NCBI GenBank assembly: GCA_024707265.1
Contig: JANQAB010000006.1
Location: forward strand, 253,001-317,000
From: Sporocytophaga sp.
GTDB lineage: Bacteria; Bacteroidota; Bacteroidia; Cytophagales; Cytophagaceae
Length of the DNA stretch: 64,000 nt
Direction: 5' to 3'
Below are positions 9,457 through 17,237 of the stretch, piece after piece (the first letter of the stretch is position 1; each line of letters starts with the position of its first letter). A model generated the notes under the pieces. It saw only the letters and a list, made by a program, of their open reading frames with translations, was not told where the DNA came from and made no database searches. The translations under genes were made by a program, and so were the position numbers.

Positions 9457-9512
9457 TTACTTTAAGCTTTTAACTTTTTGCTTTACGCTTTAAGCTTTGC
9501 GCTTTCTGCTTT
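9457..9512 (-). repeat. Heptamer repeat array D (8 units)
   Basis: Eight exact 7-bp units reading AAAGNNN on the minus strand, including AAAGCAG, AAAGCGC and AAAGCTT. The array begins at the stop codon of the minus-strand NAD(P)H-binding gene and runs away from it, as arrays A and G do for their genes. Confidence 0.8.
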
Positions 9513-10175
9513 CAACTTAAAATATCTACAATCTCGTCTGACTCAAAAACGTGTTTATCCTCAACTGCATTAGCAATATAGATCATAGCTTTTGCAACCG
9601 TATGTGCCTCTATGGCCCTATATTTTTTCATTTTCCCACGAAATAAAGGTCCGACCAATTTCATTAAAAACTTTCCGGCTTGTTCCCCAGGGCGGGACTC
9701 ACTTCTGTTACCGAGAAGAAATGAGGGACGTAAAAAATAAACTCTACTCTTGAGAATACCGGTAAGTGCTTCTTCCATTTCCCCTTTAGTCTTCAGATAA
9801 AAATTGGAGGTATTGGAGCTTGCTCCTATAGAGGAAATAACGATCATCTTCGAAATGTTTGTAACAGAGGCCACTTCAGCTATAAGCTTTGGCAATCCAA
9901 GATCTACTTTCCTGAAAGCTTCTTTTTGTTCTCGCTTTTTTGATAGTCGTTCCAAGACAGCAATAAACATGATCTCCTGTCATTTCAGCTTCCAGCAAAG
10001 ATTTATTGTTTAACTCTGTGATGATCTCCTTAACTTTTCCTCCTGCAAAGCCGGAAGAATGTCTTCCGAAAATTATTATTGATTCATATCTTTCATCATT
10101 TGTTAAAATGCTTACTAGTTCCTTCCCTACTAGTCCTGTTGCTCCGAATACCAACGCTGTTTTACCTTTTTGCAT
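9512..10175 (-). CDS. NAD(P)H-binding Rossmann protein (HTATIP2-like), frameshifted
   Basis: The N-terminal frame starts MQKGKTALVFGATGLVG, a TGxxGxxG-type dinucleotide-binding loop, and runs through CLGTTIKK. The frame then changes at the A6 run (9936-9941 on the plus strand). Removing one A continues with REQKEAFRKVDLGLP, giving 220 residues with MIVISSIGASSNTSNFYLKTKGEME, the SDR-like Ser and YxxxK site. The family covers atypical short-chain dehydrogenases; the substrate is unknown. Start at 10175: an earlier in-frame ATG at 10295 would place a terminator hairpin inside the gene. As written it is two overlapping pieces (9512-9970 and 9876-10175). Confidence 0.8.
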
Positions 10176-10234
10176 ATCTTTAAATCTTTTTTCAAATATC
10201 CCCACTATAACCTTCCTGATAACAATTTGTATAA

Positions 10235-10288
10235 AAGTAAAAAAATAAAAGGTGTTAAACAGCCTGAGGCCTTGTTTAACACCCTTTA
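10235..10288 (-). terminator. Rho-independent terminator of the thioredoxin-fold gene
   Basis: Arms AAAGGTGTTAAACA (10248-10261) and its near-complement at 10273-10287 enclose a GC-rich GCCTGAGGC loop region. On the minus strand the hairpin is followed by a T-rich tail. It lies 25 bases past the stop of the gene at 10313-10852. Confidence 0.8.
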
Positions 10289-10312
10289 TTTTCAATTAAG
10301 CTTTATATTTTT

Positions 10313-10852
10313 TTACTCAAGGATTTCCTCGATGGATTCCATCTTCTCGTCAGTGTATTTACCATTCAAAGTAAGTACAATATTTCCTTCCGGATCCAGA
10401 ACAAAAAAATAAGGTACCTCTTTATCCTTCAATTTCAGAGGATCTTTATAATTATCCATATCTCCTTTGTAAAATACCACATGCTGATGCAGCCTTTTAT
10501 CCAATGATTCTTTAGTCTTTTTCATTGCTGTAGCAGCAGCGGCTTTGTTCAAACCAGTGAACATCGGTACAAAATACATATTCACATCATATTCAGGAAT
10601 CAGAACATTCGTCTTTTTGGTTCCTGGACGAAAAGTATTCATCATTGGGTCCATCCAGCTTGTAAGATCCTCTTCTGCCTTTTTTGAAAATGCAATACCT
10701 ACCAATGTATACTTACCTTTTGAACTCGCAGGCAAAGTCACAGTTTTTCCATCTACTGTTACCCCAGACAGTTCAGGAAATGCTTTATTTTGCTGTGCGA
10801 AAGAACAAACAGCAAAACATATCGCTAATAATGTCAACAAAGACTTATTCAT
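10313..10852 (-). CDS. Secreted thioredoxin-fold protein without a CxxC motif
   Basis: 179 residues starting at MNKSLLTLLAICFAVCSFAQ, a signal peptide with probable cleavage after FA; an upstream start at 10915 only adds residues before it. The mature part has a redoxin-like order: GVTVDGKTVTLP, KYTLVGIAFSKKAEEDL where thioredoxins carry CxxC, then VPYFFVLDPEGNIVLTLNG, the cis-Pro strand and following hairpin. The catalytic cysteines are absent (SKKA at the site), so it is not a disulfide oxidoreductase. The layout resembles the ATP10-like branch of the fold; that comparison is inference. Monocistronic, with its own terminator. Confidence 0.7.
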   Translation of the reverse strand: MNKSLLTLLAICFAVCSFAQQNKAFPELSGVTVDGKTVTLPASSKGKYTLVGIAFSKKAEEDLTSWMDPMMNTFRPGTKKTNVLIPEYDVNMYFVPMFTGLNKAAAATAMKKTKESLDKRLHQHVVFYKGDMDNYKDPLKLKDKEVPYFFVLDPEGNIVLTLNGKYTDEKMESIEEILE

Positions 10853-10968
10853 ATTTTTACTTTTTTGTATCAAATTTAGATTTTTTTTGGACAAGAATAA
10901 CAAAAGAACGATCATATGTTCTCCGATGTTGAATTTAAAAGGTGGAATTTATTAAAAGTTTTAAGATT

Positions 10969-11349
10969 ATGATTCGAGGAGGAGAAGGTCCAAGATTAAT
11001 TCCTGCCGGGGATTTGATAGGAACCAAAGTAAATAATTTTGAAAATGAAGAGCTGGGTCGCATTAAAGATGTAATTATTGATATGGAATATGGATCGGCC
11101 TCTTATGCGATACTTACACATGGAGGTTTTCTCGGAATGGGTGAAAAGTTGTATGCTGTTCCGTTTGAGGCACTTGAACTGAACCCGGAAAGAGATTCTT
11201 TAACACTTGATGTATCATTGGAAAGGCTGCATAACGCACCTGGTTTCATCACAGAAAACTGGCCGGAAACACCTAGCTATGAATACCTTACTGATGTCTA
11301 CAACTATTTCGGTTATGAACTTTACTGGCTGGAACCCAGAGAAAAATAA
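10969..11349 (+). CDS. PRC-barrel domain protein
   Basis: 126 residues from the ATG at 10969 (a GTG at 10942 would add nine residues). The body matches the PRC-barrel: LIPAGDLIGTKV, then LGRIKDVIIDMEYGSASYAIL and GEKLYAVPFEAL. The barrel is found in photosynthetic reaction-centre H subunits, RimM and many stress-related proteins, and usually mediates protein or RNA contacts. The tail is rich in Tyr and Trp (PSYEYLTDVYNYFGYELYWL). No signal peptide. The gene is divergent from the thioredoxin-fold gene and ends in its own terminator. Confidence 0.8.
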   Translation: MIRGGEGPRLIPAGDLIGTKVNNFENEELGRIKDVIIDMEYGSASYAILTHGGFLGMGEKLYAVPFEALELNPERDSLTLDVSLERLHNAPGFITENWPETPSYEYLTDVYNYFGYELYWLEPREK

Positions 11350-11361
11350 AAATTTGTGAAT

Positions 11362-11390
11362 AACCGGAGAACCAAGTTTTCCGGTTTTTT
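11362..11390 (+). terminator. Terminator of the PRC-barrel gene
   Basis: Perfect 7-bp stem AACCGGA / TCCGGTT (11362-11368 and 11380-11386) followed directly by T residues, 12 bases after the stop codon. Confidence 0.75.
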
Positions 11391-11402
11391 CCATTATTAA
11401 TG

Positions 11403-11410
11403 TATCTTTG
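11403..11410 (+). promoter_or_regulatory. Candidate Bacteroidota -7 box for the DUF3127 gene
   Basis: TATCTTTG matches the Bacteroidota -7 consensus TAnnTTTG exactly and is followed by GC. It sits 15 bases before the ATG, just after a terminator, where a promoter is expected. No clear -33 TTTG was found, so the call rests on one box and position. Confidence 0.5.
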
Positions 11411-11424
11411 GCAAAATTTTAATT

Positions 11425-11784
11425 ATGGCGTTAGAATTAACAGGAAAAGTTGTTAAAATCCTTCCGGAACAAACAGGTTCCGGAAAAAATGGAAATTGGG
11501 TAAAACAAGAGTTTGTAATTGAAACCACTAATGAGCAATACCCAAAAAAGGTTTGCTGTTCCGCTTGGGGTGACAAAGCTGGAATTGTTAAAAACCTAAA
11601 ATCAGGTGATGAAGTGAAAGTAGGTATCAACATTGAGTCCAGAGAATATAATGAACGTTGGTACACAGATGTAAGGGCTTGGAAAATAGACACTATAGGT
11701 GGCGGTCAATCTTCAGATGAACCATCCGAAGGCTATGCTTTCGGAGCTGATTCAGGAGAATCTACAGACGACCTTCCTTTCTAA
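11425..11784 (+). CDS. DUF3127 protein with OB-fold-like core and SSB-like acidic tail
   Basis: 119 residues. The core (1-90: LTGKVVKILPEQTGSGKNG, then VCCSAWGDKAGIV and EVKVGINIESREYN) is the DUF3127 domain, which looks like a small OB-fold. The last five residues are DDLPF after an acidic linker, very like the DDIPF tip with which single-stranded DNA-binding protein recruits partners. A role binding single-stranded nucleic acid is inference. The arfB gene starts 9 bases downstream, so the two are likely co-transcribed. Confidence 0.8.
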   Translation: MALELTGKVVKILPEQTGSGKNGNWVKQEFVIETTNEQYPKKVCCSAWGDKAGIVKNLKSGDEVKVGINIESREYNERWYTDVRAWKIDTIGGGQSSDEPSEGYAFGADSGESTDDLPF

Positions 11785-11793
11785 AAAGAAATA

Positions 11794-12207
11794 ATGATTA
11801 CGGAAAAAATCAGTCACCTGCTGCGTGAAGTAACCTTTCAGGCTAGCAGAAGCAGTGGACCAGGAGGACAGAATGTTAATAAAGTCAATTCCAAAATTGA
11901 ATTGATTTTTTCCGTAACACATTCAGCACATTTTACAGAGGAAGAAAAACAGCTACTGTTTAAAAAGCTTGGCCACAAATTTAATTCCGAAGGAGAGCTA
12001 AGAGTGGTTGCACAATCGGAAAGAACTCAGACTGGAAATAAGAGACTTGCTGAAGCCAAATTTATTCAACTTATTGAAAATGCTTTAAAAAAGCCCAAGA
12101 AGCGGATAAATACAAAGCCAACACTTTCCTCCGTTGCCGACCGAAAAAATCTAAAGAAAAAACTTTCTGAAAAGAAATCTCTCCGGAGAACAAAATTCTT
12201 TGATTGA
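11794..12207 (+). CDS. arfB: ArfB-type peptidyl-tRNA hydrolase (ribosome rescue)
   Basis: 137 residues with the release-factor catalytic loop GPGGQ (GGQ near residue 26) inside SSGPGGQNVNKVNSKIEL, and a Lys/Arg-rich tail from about residue 100 (KKPKKRINTKPT). This is the layout of ArfB/YaeJ, which hydrolyses peptidyl-tRNA on ribosomes stalled without a stop codon; the basic tail enters the empty mRNA channel. There is no codon-recognition domain, so it is not a normal release factor. The gene includes an intact A6 run at 12087-12092. Confidence 0.88.
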   Translation: MITEKISHLLREVTFQASRSSGPGGQNVNKVNSKIELIFSVTHSAHFTEEEKQLLFKKLGHKFNSEGELRVVAQSERTQTGNKRLAEAKFIQLIENALKKPKKRINTKPTLSSVADRKNLKKKLSEKKSLRRTKFFD

Positions 12208-12238
12208 GCTTAAATATTAACTTTTTAAACCATTAAAA

Positions 12239-12949
12239 ATGAAACTAGTCAATGTATTTGCTGCGGCAGGATTGGGAATATTAGCCTTGTCTACTCCCTC
12301 TTTCGCACAGAAAAAATCTAAAAAAGGAATGGAACAACAAACTTTTACATTAAAAACCAAAATCGACACTGTTAGCTATGCGCTCGGTGCCAACATCGCA
12401 GAAAACCTTAAACAACAAGGTTTTGAAAACTTAAGCATAGATGCATTTGCTCAGGCTTTTAAAGATGTAGCTGACAAAAAACAATTGCTTGTTTCTGCAG
12501 AGCAGGCAAGAAATATTCTCAATGAATACTTTGCTCAGCTTCAACAGGAGAAAGCAAATAAAAACGTGGCTGAAGGACAAAAATTTCTTGAAGAAAACAA
12601 GAAGAAGCCAGGTGTAGTAACATTACCTAGCGGATTACAATATCAGGTAATCAAAGAAGGTGATGGCCCGACTCCTAAAGCTACTGATAAAGTTACTACA
12701 CATTATCATGGTACTTTAATAGATGGAACTGTGTTCGACAGCTCTGTAGAAAGAGGTCAGCCTGCAACTTTCCCTGTAAACGGTGTAATTCAAGGTTGGG
12801 TAGAAGCACTACAACTTATGAAAGTAGGTTCAAAATGGAGACTGTTTGTACCTTCTAATCTAGCTTACGGAGAAAGAGGTGCCGGAGAATCTATCGGACC
12901 AAACACTGCGCTCATTTTTGAAGTAGAATTACTTTCTATAAGCCAATAA
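12239..12949 (+). CDS. Exported FKBP-type peptidyl-prolyl cis-trans isomerase (FkpA/Mip-like)
   Basis: 236 residues. A signal peptide ends near ALSTPSFAQ. Residues 30-130 form the helical dimerisation domain of FkpA/Mip proteins (DTVSYALGANIAENLKQQGF). The C-terminal 110 residues are the FKBP domain, with TPKATDKVTTHYHGTLIDGTVFDSS and VIQGWVEALQLMKVGSKWRLFVP. It should assist proline isomerisation and folding of envelope proteins in the periplasm. It follows arfB by 31 bases and ends in a clear terminator. Confidence 0.92.
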   Translation: MKLVNVFAAAGLGILALSTPSFAQKKSKKGMEQQTFTLKTKIDTVSYALGANIAENLKQQGFENLSIDAFAQAFKDVADKKQLLVSAEQARNILNEYFAQLQQEKANKNVAEGQKFLEENKKKPGVVTLPSGLQYQVIKEGDGPTPKATDKVTTHYHGTLIDGTVFDSSVERGQPATFPVNGVIQGWVEALQLMKVGSKWRLFVPSNLAYGERGAGESIGPNTALIFEVELLSISQ

Positions 12950-12956
12950 ATAATTA

Positions 12957-12986
12957 AATCCCTGCATTCTGCGGGGATTTTTATTT
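12957..12986 (+). terminator. Terminator of the FKBP gene
   Basis: Ten-bp stem AATCCCTGCA / TGCGGGGATT with one G-T pair and a 3-base loop (12957-12979), followed by TTTTATTTT. It lies 7 bases after the stop codon. Confidence 0.88.
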
Positions 12987-13006
12987 TAAACTAAACCATC
13001 ATTATC

Positions 13007-14239
13007 TTGACATTTGAAGAACTTAACCTGGATGACGCAGTTCAACAGGCTCTGAAAGACATTGGATTTAAAACCCCCTCTCCTGTCCAGGAACTTGCCA
13101 TCCCTGCCATCCTGGACGATAAAGATATTATTGCCTGTGCACAGACAGGTACTGGTAAAACAGCAGCTTACCTTTTACCTATCATTCATAGGAACCATCT
13201 CCATCCTCATCCTGGAATAGACACTTTGATCCTTGCTCCGACAAGAGAACTTGCTGTTCAGATAGATCAACAGGTAGATGGATTCAGCTTTTATACATCA
13301 GTTAGCAGCATTGCTGTTTATGGAGGCAATGACGGAAGTGTTTGGGAACAGCAGAAAAATGCTTTGAAGCAAGGGTCTCCCATTGTAATCGCTACGCCTG
13401 GAAGATTGATTGCCCACCTTACATCTGCTCAAATCTCCTTTGCAGATTTGAAACATTTGATTTTGGATGAAGCTGACCGGATGCTGGAAATGGGGTTTTA
13501 TGATGATATTGTTAAAATCATCAATTATCTTCCAAGACAAAGGCAGAACATACTTTTTTCAGCAACCATGCCTTCTAAAATAAGGCAACTGGCAGATAAA
13601 ATATTATTCAGACCTGTAGAGATCAATATAGCCATATCAAAACCTGCAGAAGGGATTGATCAAAGAGCTTATATGGCTTACGATAATCAAAAGCTTCCTT
13701 TGATTAAAGAACTCTTACAAGGAAAAGAAGAGGAACTTCCATCTATTGTCATTTTCTGTTCTACCAAACAAAATGTAAAAATACTTGAGAAAGAACTTAA
13801 AAAACTAAACTTCTCTGTTAAAGGATTTCATTCCGACCTTGAGCAATCTGAACGTGAGCAGATCATGAACCAATTCAGAAATAGAGAGGTGCAGATTCTG
13901 GTAGCTACAGATATTCTTTCAAGAGGTATAGATGTAGAAAATATTAATCTTGTGGTGAACTACGATGTACCACATGATGCTGAAGACTATGTACACCGGA
14001 TTGGAAGAACTGCACGCGCTTCAAGCAAAGGTATTGCCATGACTTTTATCAATGAAAAAGAAGTAAGAAAGTTTAACAGTATAGAACAACTCATTGAGAA
14101 AGAAATACCCAAATTGCCTCTTCCTGAATTTTTGGGAGAAGGTCCGGCATATGAGGTAAAAGCCAGGCCCAAACCTTCACAAGGGAAAAAGAAAAAATTC
14201 TTTAAAAAGAAAAACAACAATACCAACAACAAATCATGA
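13007..14239 (+). CDS. rhlE: DEAD-box RNA helicase, RhlE type
   Basis: 410 residues from a TTG start reading MTFEELNLDDAV, which matches the Q-motif region of RhlE proteins. Motifs in order: AQTGTGKT (Walker A), APTRELA, DEADRMLEMGF, SATMPSK, then RGIDVENINLVVNYD and HRIGRTAR in the second RecA domain. The tail is Lys- and Asn-rich (GKKKKFFKKKNNN), a typical RNA-binding extension. ATP-dependent unwinding in ribosome assembly or RNA decay is expected in the cytoplasm. Its last four bases overlap the next gene's ATG. Confidence 0.9.
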   Translation: MTFEELNLDDAVQQALKDIGFKTPSPVQELAIPAILDDKDIIACAQTGTGKTAAYLLPIIHRNHLHPHPGIDTLILAPTRELAVQIDQQVDGFSFYTSVSSIAVYGGNDGSVWEQQKNALKQGSPIVIATPGRLIAHLTSAQISFADLKHLILDEADRMLEMGFYDDIVKIINYLPRQRQNILFSATMPSKIRQLADKILFRPVEINIAISKPAEGIDQRAYMAYDNQKLPLIKELLQGKEEELPSIVIFCSTKQNVKILEKELKKLNFSVKGFHSDLEQSEREQIMNQFRNREVQILVATDILSRGIDVENINLVVNYDVPHDAEDYVHRIGRTARASSKGIAMTFINEKEVRKFNSIEQLIEKEIPKLPLPEFLGEGPAYEVKARPKPSQGKKKKFFKKKNNNTNNKS

Positions 14240-14724
14240 GACAACTCATCGTATTTACTTTCACAATCCTCTTTACAATTACATTCAGAGGTTACAGTCA
14301 GGAGATTCAGGTTGTAAACTATGACAAATTAGATAAGATCATAAAGGATACAAAAGATTCTGTCGTAGTGATAAATTTCTGGGCTACCTGGTGCAAACCG
14401 TGCATTGAGGAGCTCCCTTATTTTGCCGAAGCTGGAAAGTTAAGTAACAATGAACCTGTCAAGTTCCTTTTTGTATCAATGGATTTTACTTCCAAAAAAG
14501 ACAAAGCAGGAGAAGTGTTTAACAATAATAATCTGCCTGGAAAATGCGTATTGCTCACTGAAGATCCGAACATCTGGATTAATAAGCTTAATCCTCAGTG
14601 GGGAGGCGATATTCCTTATACCTTTCTGCAGGATAAAAAAGGAAATCGTACCCATTACCCAAAAACCTTTGCAACTTCTGAAGAACTTATTAATTTGATC
14701 AAAAAAGAATTAATCAAAAAATAA
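14236..14724 (+). CDS. Exported TlpA/ResA-like thioredoxin
   Basis: 162 residues. An N-terminal signal peptide (hydrophobic residues 4-20) is followed by a thioredoxin fold with the active site FWATWCKPC. The protein should reduce disulfides in the periplasm, for example in cytochrome maturation or as a partner of other redox proteins. The ATG overlaps the rhlE stop codon (ATGA), so it is translationally coupled, and it is followed after 11 bases by a second thioredoxin-fold gene. The partner inside the cell cannot be deduced. Confidence 0.87.
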   Translation: MRQLIVFTFTILFTITFRGYSQEIQVVNYDKLDKIIKDTKDSVVVINFWATWCKPCIEELPYFAEAGKLSNNEPVKFLFVSMDFTSKKDKAGEVFNNNNLPGKCVLLTEDPNIWINKLNPQWGGDIPYTFLQDKKGNRTHYPKTFATSEELINLIKKELIKK

Positions 14725-14735
14725 ACCTATTATTT

Positions 14736-15338
14736 ATGAAACACATTTTAGCGATCTTGTTATTGTTCTCAGTTTCAATTTCAATAGCTCAGACTACAGG
14801 ATACAAACCAGGTGATAAGGCAATTGATTTCTCATTAAAAAATATTGACGGTAAAAATGTATCACTAAAGAATTATGCTGATGCTAAAGGCTATATCGTA
14901 GTTTTCACATGCAACCATTGCCCTTATGCAAAAGCATATGAAGGCAGAATAGAAGAGCTCAATAAGAAATATGCATCAAAAGGGTACCCTGTAATAGCTA
15001 TTAATCCTAATGATCCTGTTGCATATCCTGAAGACTCTTATGAAAACATGAAGAAGAATGCTGCAGAAAAGCATTTTACATTTCCTTATCTTCTGGATGA
15101 GACTCAGAATATAGCAAAAGCATATGGTGCCCTTAAAACTCCCCATGTTTATATACTGAAAAAAGTCAATAATGACTTGATTGTAAAGTACGTAGGGGCA
15201 ATTGATGACAATTCGGAAAGCGCGCAAGACGTGAAGAAGAAATATGCTGAAAATGCTCTTAATGAATTGCTTCAGGACAAAACAATTAAAGAGCCTGAAA
15301 CAAAAGCTATAGGGTGTGGAATTAAATGGAAAAAATAA
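14736..15338 (+). CDS. Exported thioredoxin-like/redoxin family protein
   Basis: 200 residues with a signal peptide (MKHILAILLLFSVSISIAQ). The mature protein starts with YKPGDKAIDFSLKNIDGKNV, a redoxin opening, and has the active-site motif FTCNHCPYAKAYEG (CNHC), then AINPNDPVAYPEDSYENM and LKTPHVYILKK with the cis-Pro. This pattern marks a subfamily of secreted AhpC/TSA-like proteins with a CxxC site; peroxide or disulfide reduction is likely, exact role unknown. Last gene of the rhlE-thioredoxin-redoxin unit. Confidence 0.85.
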   Translation: MKHILAILLLFSVSISIAQTTGYKPGDKAIDFSLKNIDGKNVSLKNYADAKGYIVVFTCNHCPYAKAYEGRIEELNKKYASKGYPVIAINPNDPVAYPEDSYENMKKNAAEKHFTFPYLLDETQNIAKAYGALKTPHVYILKKVNNDLIVKYVGAIDDNSESAQDVKKKYAENALNELLQDKTIKEPETKAIGCGIKWKK

Positions 15339-15345
15339 TTAATTG

Positions 15346-15383
15346 TAATAAAGACCCCCATTTAGATGCGGGGTTCTTTATTA
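15346..15383. terminator. Hairpin terminator shared by convergent genes
   Basis: Stem of TAATAAAGA plus CCCC paired with GGGG plus TTCTTTATTA (15346-15383), with one bulged base and a 9-base loop. It lies 8 bases past the redoxin stop codon and overlaps the 3' end of the minus-strand gene at 15362, so it may serve both directions. Confidence 0.75.
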
Positions 15384-15728
15384 TATCCCGACCACCTATG
15401 CCTTTTTTTATTTCTCTCTGGCAGCCTAATGATCTGCCCCGTTTCAGTAACTGCATATTTGTTTGGAGGTGTAATCATAAAATCTTCCTGTACTTCTTCT
15501 GCTCTTATTTTTTCCAGTCTCTTTTCAGGTTGTTCTTCAGGTTCAGTGGATTTATCAACATATTTTTTCCTCTGTTTACTAAAATCCGATTTAAAAACTT
15601 TAATTAGTCTTAAAGACCAATCTCGTACTTTTTTTTTCCACCCAATCATCACCATACTCTTTTAAAAAAAACAATGATTGCGCCTGCAGGGTTTCATTGA
15701 ATTTTTCAATTAAAGTTTTTTTCGTCAT
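15362..15728 (-). CDS. Small protein of unknown function, frameshifted
   Basis: From the ATG at 15728 the frame reads MTKKTLIEKFNETLQ, then SLFFLKEYGDDWVEKK, and breaks in an A9 run (T9 on the plus strand, 15629-15637). Dropping one A continues as VRDWSLRLIKVFKSDF to a TAA at 15362, giving 121 residues. The C-terminal half is very basic and Glu-rich and contains ITPPNKYAVTETGQIIRLPERNKK. No family is recognised. An in-frame ATG at 15749 is an alternative start. Two plus-strand open frames over the same stretch are shadows. Confidence 0.6.
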
Positions 15729-15801
15729 AGTTTTTATTCGATTAATCATAGTATCCTTCCTTATATTAGCGATATACTATTTTAACCTATACTAAATAAT
15801 T

Positions 15802-17230
15802 GTGGCAGATTACTTACTGGATGACTTCTTTTACCTTTCGGAAGAATGTATGTGCATCACAAGTGGAGATGGATACTTCAAAAAAGTAAACCCAGCTTTT
15901 GCGAAAATGCTGGGTTATAGTGAAGAAGAAATTTGCACCATGCATTTTTCCCGCTTTATTTACCCTGAAGATTTAAAAATCACATCAAAAATTTATAAAA
16001 GTTTTGGTCAGGAAGCATTTCCTAAAGACCCACTTGAAGTCAGATATGTAGCTAAAAATGGCAATGTTAAATGGATTAAGTGGACTAAAGTAATTAAGGT
16101 TACTGAAAATACAGTTTATGGTTTAGGCAGGGATATTACCGAAACCAAAAGGTTTGAATCCGAAATTGAAGACAACAGAAACAAACTTTATGAGATCATT
16201 GAGTTAGTCCCTCATCCTATTTTCCTCAAGGACAATCAAGGCCGTTATATATTGGTAAACAAGGCACAGGCTGAACTCTTTAGCACCACCATCCACAATT
16301 TGCTTGGTAAAGACGACAGCCACTTCATTAAGGATGATAACGAACTGAGAGGCATCCAGGAAAGTGATATTAAAGTAACCCTCCTTAAAGAAATAGTTAC
16401 TCTCTCGGAACAAAATATAACTCACCTTGATGGCACAAACAGAATACTTCATACAACAAAGGTTCCCTTTATCAGTAATTATGATAAGGAAGTCAATATC
16501 CTGGGGGTCTCTATTGATTTAACAGAAGTAAAAAACGCAGAACAGGAACTCAGAAAGATCAACTTTGAACTGGACAGCTTCGTTTACAGAGCATCACATG
16601 ACTTAAGAGCTCCTTTATGCAGTATCACAGGATTACTAAATCTGATCAAAAGAGAAAAAGATCCTATGATTATCAATGAATGTATAGAGCAAGCTAAAAG
16701 CAGTGTTAAAAGATTGGATTCCTTTATTGCAGACCTGACCAACTTTTCAAGAAACAATCGCCTCCGAATCTTATCTTCTAAAATCAACTTTACAGCTATT
16801 GTTAACGAATGTCTGGAAAGTTTAAAATTTATGGACAATGCTGAAAACATTAAAATTGAACTGAGCACTGAAGAACACTACGAATTCTATAACGATGAAA
16901 ACAGGCTGAAAATCATTTTCATGAATCTGATATCCAATGCTATTAAATACCATTCATTGGAACAGCAAGATCCTTTTCTGAAAATCAGGATCTCTATTTC
17001 AGAAACAGGTGCAAAGATTGAAATAGAAGATAACGGTTCCGGAATAGAGCCTTCTTACCATCAGAAAATATTTGAAATGTTTTTCAGAGCTTCTGAAAAA
17101 ATCCTTTGGCAGCGGCTTGGGTTTATATATAGTAAAACAAGTTATAGACAGGCTCAATGGCACTATATCATTAAAATCTGAAGTAAATTATGGAACTATT
17201 TTTATTATTACCTTACCAAACCAGGATTAA
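15802..17230 (+). CDS. PAS-domain sensor histidine kinase, frameshifted near the end
   Basis: From a GTG start, two PAS domains (about residues 5-115 and 125-250) precede the HisKA domain with phospho-acceptor SHDLRAPLCS and an HATPase domain with NLISNAIKYH (N box) and DNGSGIEPS. The frame breaks in an A6 run at 17096-17101, after FFRASEK. Removing one A restores SFGSGLGLYIVKQVI, the missing G2 box, and ends at 17230: 475 residues in all. No membrane span is visible, so it should sense a cytoplasmic signal. No cognate regulator is adjacent. As written, the frame would end at 17181 with a scrambled ATP lid. Confidence 0.85.
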
Positions 17231-17237
17231 TTATATT

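Noticed and set aside
15326..15665. Two plus-strand open frames after the redoxin gene
   Set aside because: They run through a terminator and are shadows of the better minus-strand gene.
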